Source: an uncultured Prevotella sp. (GTDB taxonomy: Bacteria; Bacteroidota; Bacteroidia; Bacteroidales; Bacteroidaceae). Taken from it: 53,190 bases of DNA. A program made the translations under genes and the position numbers. The notes under the pieces were generated by a model. That model was not told the DNA's origin. It did no database searches and saw nothing but the letters and a program-made list of their open reading frames with translations. Shown piece after piece: positions 17,210-26,337 of the stretch (position 1 is the first letter of the stretch; the number at the start of each line of letters is the position of its first letter). Location: contig USDT01000017.1 in assembly GCA_900553465.1 (NCBI GenBank), positions 1 through 53,190 of the forward strand. The letters are read 5' to 3'.

Positions 17210-18511
17210 ATGAAAAAAATCTTTATCGCTTCGCTCATGGGACTCATGGCCATGGCGTCATATGCTCAAAGCGGTACTAATTCGCCATACAGCCAATATG
17301 GACTGGGTGTACTCAGTGAGAATGCGGGAGGATATTCTCGCGGTATGAATGGACTCGGACTCGGCTTTCGCGAACACAATCAGTTGAATGTGTTGAATCC
17401 TGCTTCATATTCTTCGATAGACTCTCTGAGTTTTATTCTGGATGCTGGAATATCCGGTCAGATAACCAACTATGAGGAGGGCGGTGTAAGAAAGAACGTA
17501 AATAATGGAAGTTTCGAATATGTTATTGCTGGTTTCAGACTGACACGTCATCTTGGAATAAGCTTTGGTCTTCTGCCGTTTTCGAATATCGGATACAGTT
17601 ATTCGAGCGATCAGACACTTGGCGATATAACAGACGAAGATAAAGTGACATACACAAACACTTATTCTGGAAGCGGTGGTCTTCATCAGGTCTATTTCGG
17701 TATGGGTTGGGAACCGTTCAAAGGATTTTCTATCGGTGCCAACATATCATACCTGTGGGGAAGTTATGACCGTGCAGTTGTGAACAGTTATTCTGACGGA
17801 TATATAAACACCTTATCTAAATATTATTCTGCATCGGTAAACAGTTATAAACTGGATCTTGGCTTGCAGTATACAGCCAAATTATCTAAAAAGGATCAGC
17901 TGACGTTAGGTTTGGTTTATAGTCTTGGACACAAACTCGGTGCCGATCCTGAATGTATGGTAATTTCTACAAACTCGCAGACTTATGTTGCGGATACGGC
18001 AAGGTATTCTGTGAATAACGGATTGGAGATTCCTACAATGTACGGAGCCGGACTGATGTGGAACCATGACGGAAAAGTGAAGGTTGGATTTGACTATTCT
18101 CTTCAGCAGTGGTCAAAAAACAAATATCCTGTATATACTGTAGTGAATGAGGTTCCTCAGTATAAACTCGCAGATAATATGTTCAGCGACAGACATAAGT
18201 TTACTTTAGGTGGTGAGGTCTGTCCAGATGAAAACAGCCGTAACTTTTTCAAACGTGTAAGATACAGACTCGGTGCTTCTTACGCTACACCTTATATAAA
18301 GATAAACGGACAGGATGGTCCTAAGGAGTATAGTGTAAGTGCCGGATTCGGTATTCCGATTATAAACAAGATAAACAACCGTTCTATACTGAATATCTCG
18401 GCACAGTGGGTACGTCAGGATTCAAAGATGTTCATAACGGAGAATTCTTTCCGTATAAACATTGGTCTTTTGTTCAACGAACGTTGGTTCGCAAAGTGGA
18501 AGATGGATTAA
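17210..18511 (+). CDS. Outer-membrane beta-barrel protein (OmpP1/FadL-like)
   Basis: The 433-residue protein has a signal peptide (MKKIFIASLMGLMAMASYAQ). It then has an N-terminal SPYSQYGLGVLSENAGGYSRGMNGLGLGF block and a NVLNPASYSSIDSLSFILDAG block, both typical of FadL/OmpP1-type barrels in Bacteroidetes. The rest consists of alternating beta strands with aromatic girdles, ending in NIGLLFNERWFAKWKMD. It lies 40 bp upstream of lptC, in an order I recall as conserved in Bacteroidales (OMP, LptC, CNNM protein, PpiD). A fatty-acid or hydrophobic-ligand channel is possible by homology, but the substrate is unknown. Confidence 0.85.
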   Translation: MKKIFIASLMGLMAMASYAQSGTNSPYSQYGLGVLSENAGGYSRGMNGLGLGFREHNQLNVLNPASYSSIDSLSFILDAGISGQITNYEEGGVRKNVNNGSFEYVIAGFRLTRHLGISFGLLPFSNIGYSYSSDQTLGDITDEDKVTYTNTYSGSGGLHQVYFGMGWEPFKGFSIGANISYLWGSYDRAVVNSYSDGYINTLSKYYSASVNSYKLDLGLQYTAKLSKKDQLTLGLVYSLGHKLGADPECMVISTNSQTYVADTARYSVNNGLEIPTMYGAGLMWNHDGKVKVGFDYSLQQWSKNKYPVYTVVNEVPQYKLADNMFSDRHKFTLGGEVCPDENSRNFFKRVRYRLGASYATPYIKINGQDGPKEYSVSAGFGIPIINKINNRSILNISAQWVRQDSKMFITENSFRINIGLLFNERWFAKWKMD

Positions 18512-18551
18512 TCCTGTCTCCTGAAGATACTAACGTAAAGGAATTGAATCA

Positions 18552-19208
18552 TTGAATATCAATAAGTCTCACATATTGATGGCATTTGTAGGTGTAGTGC
18601 TTTTTGCCTCATGTAATGAGCAGAAAGAGCATACTGCGCCTGCCATCCACGATCGTGATTCGGTATCAATGATGACAAGTTATGGTGTGAATACGTTGAT
18701 TTCCGATTCCGGAATAATAAAATACCGCATCGTAACAGAACGTTGGGAGGTAAACCAGATACGTCAGCCGTCGCGTTGGATATTCGAGAAAGGCCTGTTT
18801 TTCGAACAGTTTGACGAGAAGTTCCATGTGCAGGCGTATATTCAGTGTGACACCGCTTATTATTATGACGAGAAACGAATTTGGGAACTCCGCAATCGCG
18901 TGACGGTGCATAATAAGAACGGTATCATATATACCGGCAACCAGTTGTTCTGGGATGAGGGAAAGCATGAATTCTATTCGTATGCTCCGTCGCGTGTTGT
19001 CACACCGGAACGTACACTGGAGGGAAAGTATTTCAGAAGCGACGAACGTATGACAAGATATTACGTGTCAAACACTTCTGGTTCGTTTGTGAAAGGCGAT
19101 ATATCCAGTGAGGAGAATGACACTACAATTGCATTGCCTGATACGGCAAAAGCAAAACTGCGCCCACAGGCGCTTCCACAGCGCAAATTGCCTGCCGCGC
19201 CCAGATAG
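18552..19208 (+). CDS. lptC: LptC, LPS-export bridge lipoprotein
   Basis: LptC links the inner-membrane LptB2FG motor to the periplasmic LptA bridge that carries LPS to the outer membrane. The protein has 218 residues and a short lipoprotein signal (LMAFVGVVLFASC, Cys21). A single beta-jellyroll domain follows (YGVNTLISDSGIIKYRIVTERWEV... LRNRVTVHNKNGIIYTGNQLFWDE), the classic LptC/OstA pattern. The start is a TTG at 18552. It is preferred over the internal ATG because it supplies the positively charged N-terminus (NINKSH) that a signal peptide needs. The C-terminus is Pro- and Arg-rich. The CNNM gene follows 54 bp downstream. Confidence 0.9.
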   Translation: MNINKSHILMAFVGVVLFASCNEQKEHTAPAIHDRDSVSMMTSYGVNTLISDSGIIKYRIVTERWEVNQIRQPSRWIFEKGLFFEQFDEKFHVQAYIQCDTAYYYDEKRIWELRNRVTVHNKNGIIYTGNQLFWDEGKHEFYSYAPSRVVTPERTLEGKYFRSDERMTRYYVSNTSGSFVKGDISSEENDTTIALPDTAKAKLRPQALPQRKLPAAPR

Positions 19209-19262
19209 ACGGACGGCAGGATATGTCGTATATACTTGAAAAAATAACTATAACATAATATT

Positions 19263-20531
19263 TTGGAAACTGATATTCCCCTTTTGGCCGGTATATTTGT
19301 GACAATGGTCATGTCGGCTTTCTTTTCCGGTATGGAGATTGCCTTTGTTTCGAGCAACCGCATGCTGGCAGAAATGGACAAGAACCGTGACAGTCTCACC
19401 CAGAAACTCATATCTTTGTTCTACAGACATCCTAACGGATTTGTCAGTACGATGCTTGTCGGCAACAACATTGTGCTTGTAATGTATGGTATACTTATAG
19501 CCAAACTGTTTGACAGCACAATTTTCAAAGGTATGGATGCCGGCTTCACCGTACCTGCAGACACTGTCCTTTCTACAGTAATAATCCTTTTTACAGGAGA
19601 GTTTCTGCCAAAGGTGCTGTTCAAGAACAATGCCAACCGTCTTCTTGCAATGTTTGCTTTTCCGGCATATTTCTTCTATCTTGTTTTATGGCCGATAAGT
19701 CGTTTTTCGACATTTCTGTCCAAAATGATGCTCCGTTTTGTAGGAATACGAATGGAAAAGGAATGTGACGACGAAGGCTTTTCAAAGGTGGACCTCGATT
19801 ATCTTGTGCAGTCGAGCATTGAGAATGCCAAGAGTGAAGAGGATATAGAGGAAGAAGTGAAGATATTCCATAATGCTCTTGAGTTTTCGGACGTGAAAGT
19901 GCGTGACTGTATGGTTCCGCGTACAGAGATCAATGCTGTTGACATAAATAATGACGGTAAGGACGGTCTGCTTATGAAATTCATTGAAAGCGGAAACTCA
20001 AAAATAATTGCCTATAATGGAGATATCGACCACATAGTGGGTTATGTGCATAGTTCAGAGATGTTCCGAAATCCAGACCGTTGGCAGGATTGTATTTACA
20101 AGATGCCGTTTGTGCCCGAAACCATGACAGCGCGTAAGCTTATGCGTATGTTCCTTCAGCAGAAGAAAAGCCTTGGAGTGGTTGTGGATGAGTTTGGTGG
20201 AACAAGTGGTATCGTATCGCTTGAGGACATTGTAGAGGAGATTTTCGGTGACATAGAGGATGAACACGACAGTGCCAAATACATAGCCAAGGAAACAGCA
20301 CCGGGTGAGTATCTTCTTTCAGCCAGACTCGAAATTGACAAAGTGAACGAGATGTTCGGTCTTGATCTTCCCGAGAGTGATGAGTACATGACTGTGGGTG
20401 GTCTTATCCTGAGTGTTTACCAGAGTTTCCCGAAACTCAACGAGGTAATACACACCGGCCGTTTCGAATTTAAGATAATGAAGAGCACTATGTCAAAAAT
20501 AGAGCTTGTGAAGCTAAAAGTTAAACCCTGA
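19263..20531 (+). CDS. CNNM/CorC (HlyC) family protein, GldE-like
   Basis: The 422-residue inner-membrane protein has a CNNM/DUF21 domain with 3-4 helices (about residues 5-140: IFVTMVMSAFFSGMEIAFVSSNRML... FLPKVLFKNNANRLLAMFAFP). A pair of CBS domains follows (about 195-325: DCMVPRTEINAVDI and GVVVDEFGGTSGIVSLEDIVEEIFGDIEDE), and then a CorC_HlyC domain (about 340-420). Relatives are Mg2+/Co2+ efflux-linked CorB/CorC proteins and the Bacteroidetes gliding protein GldE. Nothing else points to gliding here. The start is a TTG at 19263, which places a short acidic N-terminus before the first helix. It follows lptC in one operon. Confidence 0.9.
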   Translation: METDIPLLAGIFVTMVMSAFFSGMEIAFVSSNRMLAEMDKNRDSLTQKLISLFYRHPNGFVSTMLVGNNIVLVMYGILIAKLFDSTIFKGMDAGFTVPADTVLSTVIILFTGEFLPKVLFKNNANRLLAMFAFPAYFFYLVLWPISRFSTFLSKMMLRFVGIRMEKECDDEGFSKVDLDYLVQSSIENAKSEEDIEEEVKIFHNALEFSDVKVRDCMVPRTEINAVDINNDGKDGLLMKFIESGNSKIIAYNGDIDHIVGYVHSSEMFRNPDRWQDCIYKMPFVPETMTARKLMRMFLQQKKSLGVVVDEFGGTSGIVSLEDIVEEIFGDIEDEHDSAKYIAKETAPGEYLLSARLEIDKVNEMFGLDLPESDEYMTVGGLILSVYQSFPKLNEVIHTGRFEFKIMKSTMSKIELVKLKVKP

Positions 20532-20576
20532 AATCAAATTTTATACGAAAAATTCCATTGTTTGACAATAATTTAG

Positions 20577-20584
20577 TATTTTTG
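20577..20584 (+). promoter_or_regulatory. -7 box (TATTTTTG) for the PpiD-like gene
   Basis: TATTTTTG fits TAnnTTTG. The nearest TTG-containing -33 candidates (20558-20564) are spaced 13-16 nt away, shorter than usual. It lies about 120 bp before the start codon. Confidence 0.45.
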
Positions 20585-20704
20585 TGCGCATTTCGCAGAG
20601 TGTGCGGTATATGTTGATAACCTACAAATCTATTGTATATACAGCACATCCCACAGCGTCTTAAATTAAGAAAAAACAATAAAAATAATAAATAATCAAA
20701 AGTA

Positions 20705-22846
20705 ATGGCAGTATTAGGAAAAATCAGAAGCAAAGGTGCTCTGCTGGTAGGTGTTATCGGTCTGGGCCTTTTTGCATTCATCGCCGAAGAGGCCTTCCGT
20801 TCTTGTGAAACGTCACAGAACGACAAACGCCAGCAGGTCGGCGAAGTATTAGGAGAGAAAATCAATATTCAGGAATTTCAGGCACTTGTAGACGAGTACA
20901 CTGAAGTGATGAAATTGCAGCAGGGATCTGAAAGTCTGAACGACGAACAGATGAACCGTGTGAAAGACATGGTATGGAACACATACGTTCAGAACAAGAT
21001 CATCGAGAACGAAACAGAGAAGCTCGGTCTTACTGTTACAGACGCAGAGATGCAGAATGTTCTCAATCAGGGTACAAACCCGATGCTCATGAGCACTCCT
21101 TTCATCAATCAGCAGACAGGACGTTTCGATGCAAACGCACTCAAGAAGTTTATTGCCGATTACAAGACTCAGAAAACAACCAATCCTCAGATTGCCGCTC
21201 AGTACGAGCCGATGTACAAGTATTGGACATTTATTGAGAAGAGTCTTCGTCAGCAGCTGCTTACACAGAAATACCAGAATCTTTTCGCACAGTGCCTCAT
21301 TTCAAACAAGGTAGAGGCTAAGATGGCATATAAGGACGCCAACGAGGAGAGCAAACTCAGTCTCGCAGTGTTCCCGTACTCAAGTGTTCAGGACAGCAAA
21401 CTGAAGTACAACGATGCTGACATGAACGCCAAGTACAACGAACTGAAGGAACGTTTCAGACAGTATGTAGAGAGCCGTGACATCAAGTACATCGATGTAA
21501 AGGTTACAGCATCTGCCAAAGACCGTGCAGCTCTTGAGAAAGAATTCAACAATTATGCAAAAGAACTTGCAGCTGCAGCCGATCCTACAGAAGTAGTACG
21601 TAAGAGCATGTCTCAGGTAGCATATCTCGGAGTACCTGTTTCAAAAAATGCTTTCCCGTTCGATATCTCACGCCGTCTGGATTCTGTTGCAGTTGGCAGC
21701 ACATCAAAAGTTATTGCAAACAAGCTTGACAATACTCTCAACCTTATAAAGATAGTTTCAAAACAGCAGCTTCCTGACTCAATTCAGTTGCGTCAGATCC
21801 AGGTTGCAGGTAAGGATGCCGCTGATATCAAGCAGCGCACAGACTCAATCTACAACGCACTGAAAGGTGGAGCAGACTTTGAGCTTATCGCAAAGAAGTA
21901 CGGTCAGGCCGGAGAGAAATTCTGGATGACAACACGTCAGTATGAAAGCGCTCCTTCTATGGATAAGGACACCAAGAACTATATCACAGCTATCAACACA
22001 TCTGCTGTTAACGAGCTGAAGAGCATACAGTTTACACAGGGAAGCGTTATCATGCAGGTTGTTGACCGCAGAGCTATGACAGACAAGTATGTTGCAGCTG
22101 TAATCAAGCGCAGCGTTGATTTCTCACGCGACACATATTCTGCAGCTTACAACAAGTTCAGCGCTTTTGTCAGCGCAAACCAGACATCTGAAGCACTTCT
22201 CAAGAACGCTCAGAAGAACGGTTATACAGTGCTTGAGCGCAAGAATATCACAACTGCCGAGCACGACGTTGCTGGTATACGCAGCACACGCGACGCTCTC
22301 AAGTGGGTGTTCGAAGCAAAGGAAGGCGAGATATCTCCGATGTATGAGTGTGGCGACAACGACCACCTGCTCATTGCAGTTATAGATAAGATCCACGAAA
22401 AGGGTTACCGCACACTCGATGATAAGGAAGTTAACGAGTATGTGAAGAACCAGCTGTTGAAAGACAAGAAGGCTGAAGTTCTTTTGGCAAAGGCTAAGGG
22501 CGCTAAGAGCGTAAATGATGCCAAGGCTAAGGGTGCCAATGTTTCAGAAGTAAATCAGGTTACATTCAACTCACCGGTATTTATCCCTGCAGTAGGCGCA
22601 AGCGAGCAGGCACTCAGTGGTGCTGTTGCTGCTACAGCCAAGGGCAAGTTCTCTGCAAAACCTGTTAAGGGTGAGGCTGGAGTTTACGTGTTCCAGGTTG
22701 TTGACAAGAAGATGCGTCCAGGCAAGTTCGATGAGAAGGCTATGCGCGACAACGCACGTCAGAAAGCATTGCAGTGGGCTGGAAACTTCATGAACGAGCT
22801 TTATCTCAAGGCTAATGTAGTGGACAACCGTTACCTATTCTTCTAA
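20705..22846 (+). CDS. PpiD/SurA-type periplasmic peptidylprolyl isomerase
   Basis: The 713-residue membrane-anchored foldase has one N-terminal membrane helix (about residues 12-30, GALLVGVIGLGLFAFIAEEAF). A SurA_N_3-type chaperone region follows (about 45-240: GEKINIQEFQALVDEYTE... MVWNTYVQNKIIENETEKLGL). A parvulin-like PPIase domain sits around residues 360-460 (IQLRQIQVAGKDAADIKQRTDSIYNALKGGADFELIAKKYGQ). A C-terminal region completes the PpiD layout. It helps newly exported proteins leave the Sec translocon. Codon use is strongly biased and the coding is Lys/Ala-rich, suggesting high expression. A terminator follows at 22875. Confidence 0.9.
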   Translation: MAVLGKIRSKGALLVGVIGLGLFAFIAEEAFRSCETSQNDKRQQVGEVLGEKINIQEFQALVDEYTEVMKLQQGSESLNDEQMNRVKDMVWNTYVQNKIIENETEKLGLTVTDAEMQNVLNQGTNPMLMSTPFINQQTGRFDANALKKFIADYKTQKTTNPQIAAQYEPMYKYWTFIEKSLRQQLLTQKYQNLFAQCLISNKVEAKMAYKDANEESKLSLAVFPYSSVQDSKLKYNDADMNAKYNELKERFRQYVESRDIKYIDVKVTASAKDRAALEKEFNNYAKELAAAADPTEVVRKSMSQVAYLGVPVSKNAFPFDISRRLDSVAVGSTSKVIANKLDNTLNLIKIVSKQQLPDSIQLRQIQVAGKDAADIKQRTDSIYNALKGGADFELIAKKYGQAGEKFWMTTRQYESAPSMDKDTKNYITAINTSAVNELKSIQFTQGSVIMQVVDRRAMTDKYVAAVIKRSVDFSRDTYSAAYNKFSAFVSANQTSEALLKNAQKNGYTVLERKNITTAEHDVAGIRSTRDALKWVFEAKEGEISPMYECGDNDHLLIAVIDKIHEKGYRTLDDKEVNEYVKNQLLKDKKAEVLLAKAKGAKSVNDAKAKGANVSEVNQVTFNSPVFIPAVGASEQALSGAVAATAKGKFSAKPVKGEAGVYVFQVVDKKMRPGKFDEKAMRDNARQKALQWAGNFMNELYLKANVVDNRYLFF

Positions 22847-22874
22847 TAGAAATACATTGTATAAGACATAAAAA

Positions 22875-22911
22875 AAATCTCCGCGGCAAAATGCCTGCGG
22901 AGATTTTTTTG
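22875..22911 (+). terminator. Rho-independent terminator of the ppiD-like gene
   Basis: AAATCTCCGC (22875-22884) pairs with GCGGAGATTT (22897-22906) and is followed by a T-run. Confidence 0.9.
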
Positions 22912-23562
22912 TTTCTTTCCATCCATGTATTATGTTCAGTGAAGTCTGGTTCACGTATGGTCTGTGCGCTGTTCTGCTTATGGAGCTTTCTATTACTCAT
23001 GTTCTTCTGTACGCATGCATGCTTTTGCTGCTTTATACGTTTCTGCAAGTATGCCGTGTATAAATATTCACGTACAACTTTGTGAGAACGCTGTCGTTTT
23101 CAGCCAGAGTCTGTTTTGTCACAAATACGCAGCTCTCTTGAGGGTGTTAGGATAGGCTTTTATTCAGTCTGTTGCTTGTTGTCTCTCTTTTTTTACTTTA
23201 TTGCTGACATACGGAATAGGCTTTTTGGTGTTGCCAGACGGCCTTTCTCACATTACGAAACCGTCTTTTCCGCATTGTGAGAAAGCCTGTTTTGTGGAAA
23301 AGAACGGGCTTTCTTGTACTATATATACGGTTCTTATGTCTTATGCTCAGCCTTTTTCCTGCTTTCTATCGTGTTTTTTATCGCTTCTTGGCATGTTCTT
23401 GTCGTATCTGTCAAATATCTTTTATAGAAAATATTGTCAGGATAATTTACTTTCCGGAATGTATGAATATTTAAGAATAACCGGCTTTCAGGCAGTTCAA
23501 ACACGGTAGGCTTGACGCGCGTGCTCTATTTAGGGACACGCATAAAAAAACGATGTCAAAAG
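22912..23562. other. ORF-less 650-bp intergenic stretch with competing hairpins
   Basis: No gene is convincing here; the open frames have no start context and low-complexity translations. CTTTCTCACA (23243-23252) pairs with TGTGAGAAAG (23276-23285), while AGAAAGCC (23280-23287) can instead pair with GGCTTTCT (23307-23314), so the two hairpins exclude each other. An ArgR-like box, TGTATAAATATTCA, lies at 23058-23071. It ends at the fetA promoter. Confidence 0.35.
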
Positions 23563-23593
23563 TTGGACGTGCCATGATATTTTTGTATGTTTG
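23563..23593 (+). promoter_or_regulatory. Promoter for the FetAB-like operon
   Basis: TTGG (23563-23566), a 19-nt spacer, then TATGTTTG (23586-23593) match the Bacteroidetes consensus with one change at -33. The 5' leader would be about 100 nt. Confidence 0.6.
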
Positions 23594-23700
23594 CAATTAC
23601 TTAATGCTTTATTGCGGCCGTATAGTCGGTTTGTTGCTGATGTTTTTCATACGGCAGCGGGGCTGTGAGGCTCTTTTTCATGGGTTTTAGAATAACGCGT

Positions 23701-24327
23701 ATGCTCGAAATAAAAGATGGTACTCTTTCTGTTGGCGGACATGAGTTGTTCCGTGATCTGTCGTTCTGTACGGCAGATGGCGGTCTGACGGCTGTAACCG
23801 GACCATGCGGATGCGGCAAGACGTCGCTCATCAGGGCATTTCTCGGTTTTCTGCCTTTGGCTTCCGGTTATGTGTCAGTGGATTGTGAGGCCATATTGCC
23901 ACGTACTGCGGCACTTTTCAGAGCAGATATGCTGTACGTGCCACAGGACATTAGACTGTGCGTACGCAGTTTTGCCGAGGTATTCGAGGCTTTGTCAGAA
24001 CTGAGGGCGAATGCCGATATTACCTATGTACGCAAGAAATTGTTCTATGAATGGAAACGTCTGGCGCTTGACACTGCCCTTTATGACAAACCGCTGGAGG
24101 AGATTGGTGAGTCTGCCTTACGCCGAATGATGATTTCGGTGGCAGGAGTGGTGAACAGAAAGAATATTCTGCTTGATGAACCGTTTGCCGGACATGACCG
24201 TGAAATTCAGTCTGCCGTCATGTCCTATCTGCGCACCCTTGCCTCGTCAGGTCATACTGTATTGCTTGCAACGGGCGACACCGCTCTTGCCGGAATGTGT
24301 GACAAAACAATAGAAATGGGCATCTGA
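23701..24327 (+). CDS. fetA: FetA-like ABC ATPase
   Basis: The 208-residue ATPase pairs with the FetB-like permease 21 bp downstream; FetAB of E. coli exports iron and protects against oxidative stress. Walker A is GPCGCGKTS (34-42) and Walker B is ILLDEPFAGHD (156-165). The ABC signature is degenerate, IGESALRRMM (135-144), where LSGGQ is expected, although the FetA family often varies there. The ATG at 23701 is chosen over the upstream ATG at 23665 because MLEIKDGTLSV starts the ATPase fold directly. Iron as the substrate is inferred from the permease. Confidence 0.8.
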   Translation: MLEIKDGTLSVGGHELFRDLSFCTADGGLTAVTGPCGCGKTSLIRAFLGFLPLASGYVSVDCEAILPRTAALFRADMLYVPQDIRLCVRSFAEVFEALSELRANADITYVRKKLFYEWKRLALDTALYDKPLEEIGESALRRMMISVAGVVNRKNILLDEPFAGHDREIQSAVMSYLRTLASSGHTVLLATGDTALAGMCDKTIEMGI

Positions 24328-24348
24328 ACATTTAGAAAAAACAAGAAA

Positions 24349-25197
24349 ATGAACATAACATTAATAGGATTTCTGCTTGGAATGCTGCTTCTGGCCCTGC
24401 CATTGGCGGCTATGTACAGATATGGACTGCGCATATCCGTGGGGCGGGCTATGTCGGCCATTGTCCGGATGGTGATTTATGTGGGCATTATGGGCTTTGT
24501 GATGTATATGCTTCAGAAGGACGGCAGCGTGGCGATGAGCCTTCTGTTTGTACTGGCTCTCATAGTACTGGCATCAGTGGCAGCCATACTTCGTTCGCGT
24601 CTTAGCCTGCGTGTACTGTTTGTTCCTGTCGTGGCTGCTGTGGCAGCATCGGTCATAGTCGTCGGAGCATGGCTTTTGCTTGTGACGCTCGGCACGGATG
24701 CTGTAATCACTCCTCGTTATTTTCTGCCTGTTGTCGGCATCCTTTCGGGTACAGCCATAACGGTGTGTGCTGATTCGCTTTCGGCATATTATGACGGATT
24801 GAAACACCATAACCAGCTCTATTTCTATCTTCTCGGCAATGGGGCTACACACGCAGAGGCTCTCGATATGTTCGTGCGTCGCGCTCTTGATAAAGCCGTT
24901 GTGCCGGGAATTTCGCAGATGTCTACTGTGGTTGTAGGCACGGCACCGGTGATGATGTGGACAATGATAATGTGTGGATGCGGAGCGCTGGAGGCTGCTG
25001 CATTCCAGATGCTGGTCATGGCTGCCGCGTTCTGCGTTTCGGTTATGTCGGTGCTGCTTGCCGTGATACTCACACGCAAGTATATGTTTGACGCATACAG
25101 TCGCCTGAAACCATTGCGCGAAACCGACCGTAAAGAAGCTCCTGCAGTGCAGGAAACCACTGTTCAGGAAACTGACGGACCGGAGGAAGAGAATTGA
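24349..25197 (+). CDS. fetB: FetB/UPF0014-family ABC permease
   Basis: The 282-residue inner-membrane protein has about seven helices and matches the UPF0014/FetB family. Recognisable blocks are RAMSAIVRMVIYVGIMGFV, TPRYFLPVVGILSGTAITVCADSLSAYYDGL, the NGATHAEALDMFVRRALDKAVVPGISQMSTVVVGTAPVMMWTMIM core and LLAVILTRKYMFDAYSRLK. It forms a two-gene operon with the ATPase 21 bp upstream. A hydrophilic acidic tail (VQETTVQETDGPEEEN) follows the last helix. Iron export is known for E. coli FetAB and is inferred here. Confidence 0.88.
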   Translation: MNITLIGFLLGMLLLALPLAAMYRYGLRISVGRAMSAIVRMVIYVGIMGFVMYMLQKDGSVAMSLLFVLALIVLASVAAILRSRLSLRVLFVPVVAAVAASVIVVGAWLLLVTLGTDAVITPRYFLPVVGILSGTAITVCADSLSAYYDGLKHHNQLYFYLLGNGATHAEALDMFVRRALDKAVVPGISQMSTVVVGTAPVMMWTMIMCGCGALEAAAFQMLVMAAAFCVSVMSVLLAVILTRKYMFDAYSRLKPLRETDRKEAPAVQETTVQETDGPEEEN

Positions 25198-25251
25198 ATT
25201 ATGCGTCGTGGACAACAGTGGCCATGGCATTATGTTATTGAGATATAAAAT

Positions 25252-25277
25252 ACCGTCTGCGGATACCCGCAGGCGGT
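25252..25277 (+). terminator. Hairpin between fetB and the nuclease gene
   Basis: ACCGTCTGCGG pairs with CCGCAGGCGGT (one G-T wobble) around an ATAC loop. No clear T-run follows, so it may be a weak terminator or an mRNA-stabilising stem. Confidence 0.5.
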
Positions 25278-25301
25278 GATTTGATTATAATAAACAGAAC
25301 T

Positions 25302-26144
25302 ATGAGAACAAGAATTTTTTATGCAGGCCTTGCGCTTGCTGCGCTCACAATGACGACGTCGTGCTCGGACGCTATGCGCCATCGTGCCGCTACGTTGAAG
25401 GCCATCGCCGGTGCGGTTGCCAATGATAGTCAAGTTTCCCGTGAGCAGCCGGAGGGTGGGGACGATTTACTCCTTTCCGTGACTCCCGATTCAGTGCCGT
25501 CGATGATACTTGAACGTGCGGGATATGTCACATCTTATAATAAGAAGACAAAACTGCCAAACTGGGTGGCATGGCATCTTACGGCCGATAATACTAAGGG
25601 AAGTCACAGTCGCAAGGGCATTGATTTTATGGAGGATGAGGACGTACCGACGCCTCGTGCCGACGACTGGGACTATTACAACTCGGGTTATGATCGCGGC
25701 CATATGTGTCCGGCTGGCGACAACAAATGGGATAGTGAGGCCATGCGTCAGTCATTTCTTTTCACAAACATTTGTCCGCAGGCACCCGGACTCAACCGTG
25801 GCGACTGGAACGAGATGGAGAATGCGTGCCGCAGTTGGGCGCGTGAGAACGGTGACATATACATAGTCTGTGGACCGATTCTTTATAAAGGACGTCACAA
25901 AACCATCGGAAAGCACAAGGTGGTGGTGCCTGAAGCCTTTTTCAAGGTGGTGCTTTGCATGCGCGGTACGCCTAAAGCCATAGGTTTTATCTATAAGAAT
26001 GAAGACGGCAACCGTCCGAAAGGTGATTATGTGAACAGCGTTGACGAGGTGGAGCGCATCACCGGTTTTGACTTCTTCGCGTCGCTCCCGGACGACGTGG
26101 AGAAGGCAGCTGAATCCACGGCAGACCTTGACGAATGGCAGTAG
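25302..26144 (+). CDS. Secreted DNA/RNA non-specific endonuclease (NucA/EndA, DRGH type)
   Basis: The 280-residue nuclease has a lipoprotein-like signal (RTRIFYAGLALAALTMTTSC). The beta-beta-alpha metal motif YDRGHMCPAGDN (about residues 127-138) has the catalytic His in DRGH, with the metal-binding Asn further on (LNRGDWNEMEN, about 167-177). Such enzymes degrade extracellular DNA and RNA for nutrient or phosphate gain, or act in competition. The ATG at 25302 gives the clean signal peptide; the upstream TTG at 25281 adds seven non-signal residues. The tail is acidic (DVEKAAESTADLDEWQ). It lies just after a hairpin that separates it from fetAB. Confidence 0.93.
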   Translation: MRTRIFYAGLALAALTMTTSCSDAMRHRAATLKAIAGAVANDSQVSREQPEGGDDLLLSVTPDSVPSMILERAGYVTSYNKKTKLPNWVAWHLTADNTKGSHSRKGIDFMEDEDVPTPRADDWDYYNSGYDRGHMCPAGDNKWDSEAMRQSFLFTNICPQAPGLNRGDWNEMENACRSWARENGDIYIVCGPILYKGRHKTIGKHKVVVPEAFFKVVLCMRGTPKAIGFIYKNEDGNRPKGDYVNSVDEVERITGFDFFASLPDDVEKAAESTADLDEWQ

Positions 26145-26299
26145 GGATTTCTGTGTCTTGCAGCCGTTGTGTATATGATTGTCTTTTGTCAGATGTCTTC
26201 TGTAGGATAAAGTTTCTATTCTGGCAGTGCTTTGATTTTATTAACCATTGCTTAATTATAATTTGCACAACATCCTTATCGCGTTGGTATATTTATTCG

Positions 26300-26307
26300 T
26301 ATATTTG
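26300..26307 (+). promoter_or_regulatory. -7 box (TATATTTG) before the TonB_C-like pair
   Basis: TATATTTG fits the consensus. It lies about 280 bp upstream of the first TonB_C-like gene and would give a long leader with two tiny ORFs (26338-26388, 16 codons; 26464-26574, 36 codons). No good -33 was found. Confidence 0.4.
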
Positions 26308-26337
26308 GACAATACAAAACCAAAATATCATATTATT

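Noticed and set aside
22891..23509. Short ORFs in 22891-23509
   Set aside because: Low-complexity Cys/Phe-rich translations, no start context, and overlap with a terminator and hairpins.
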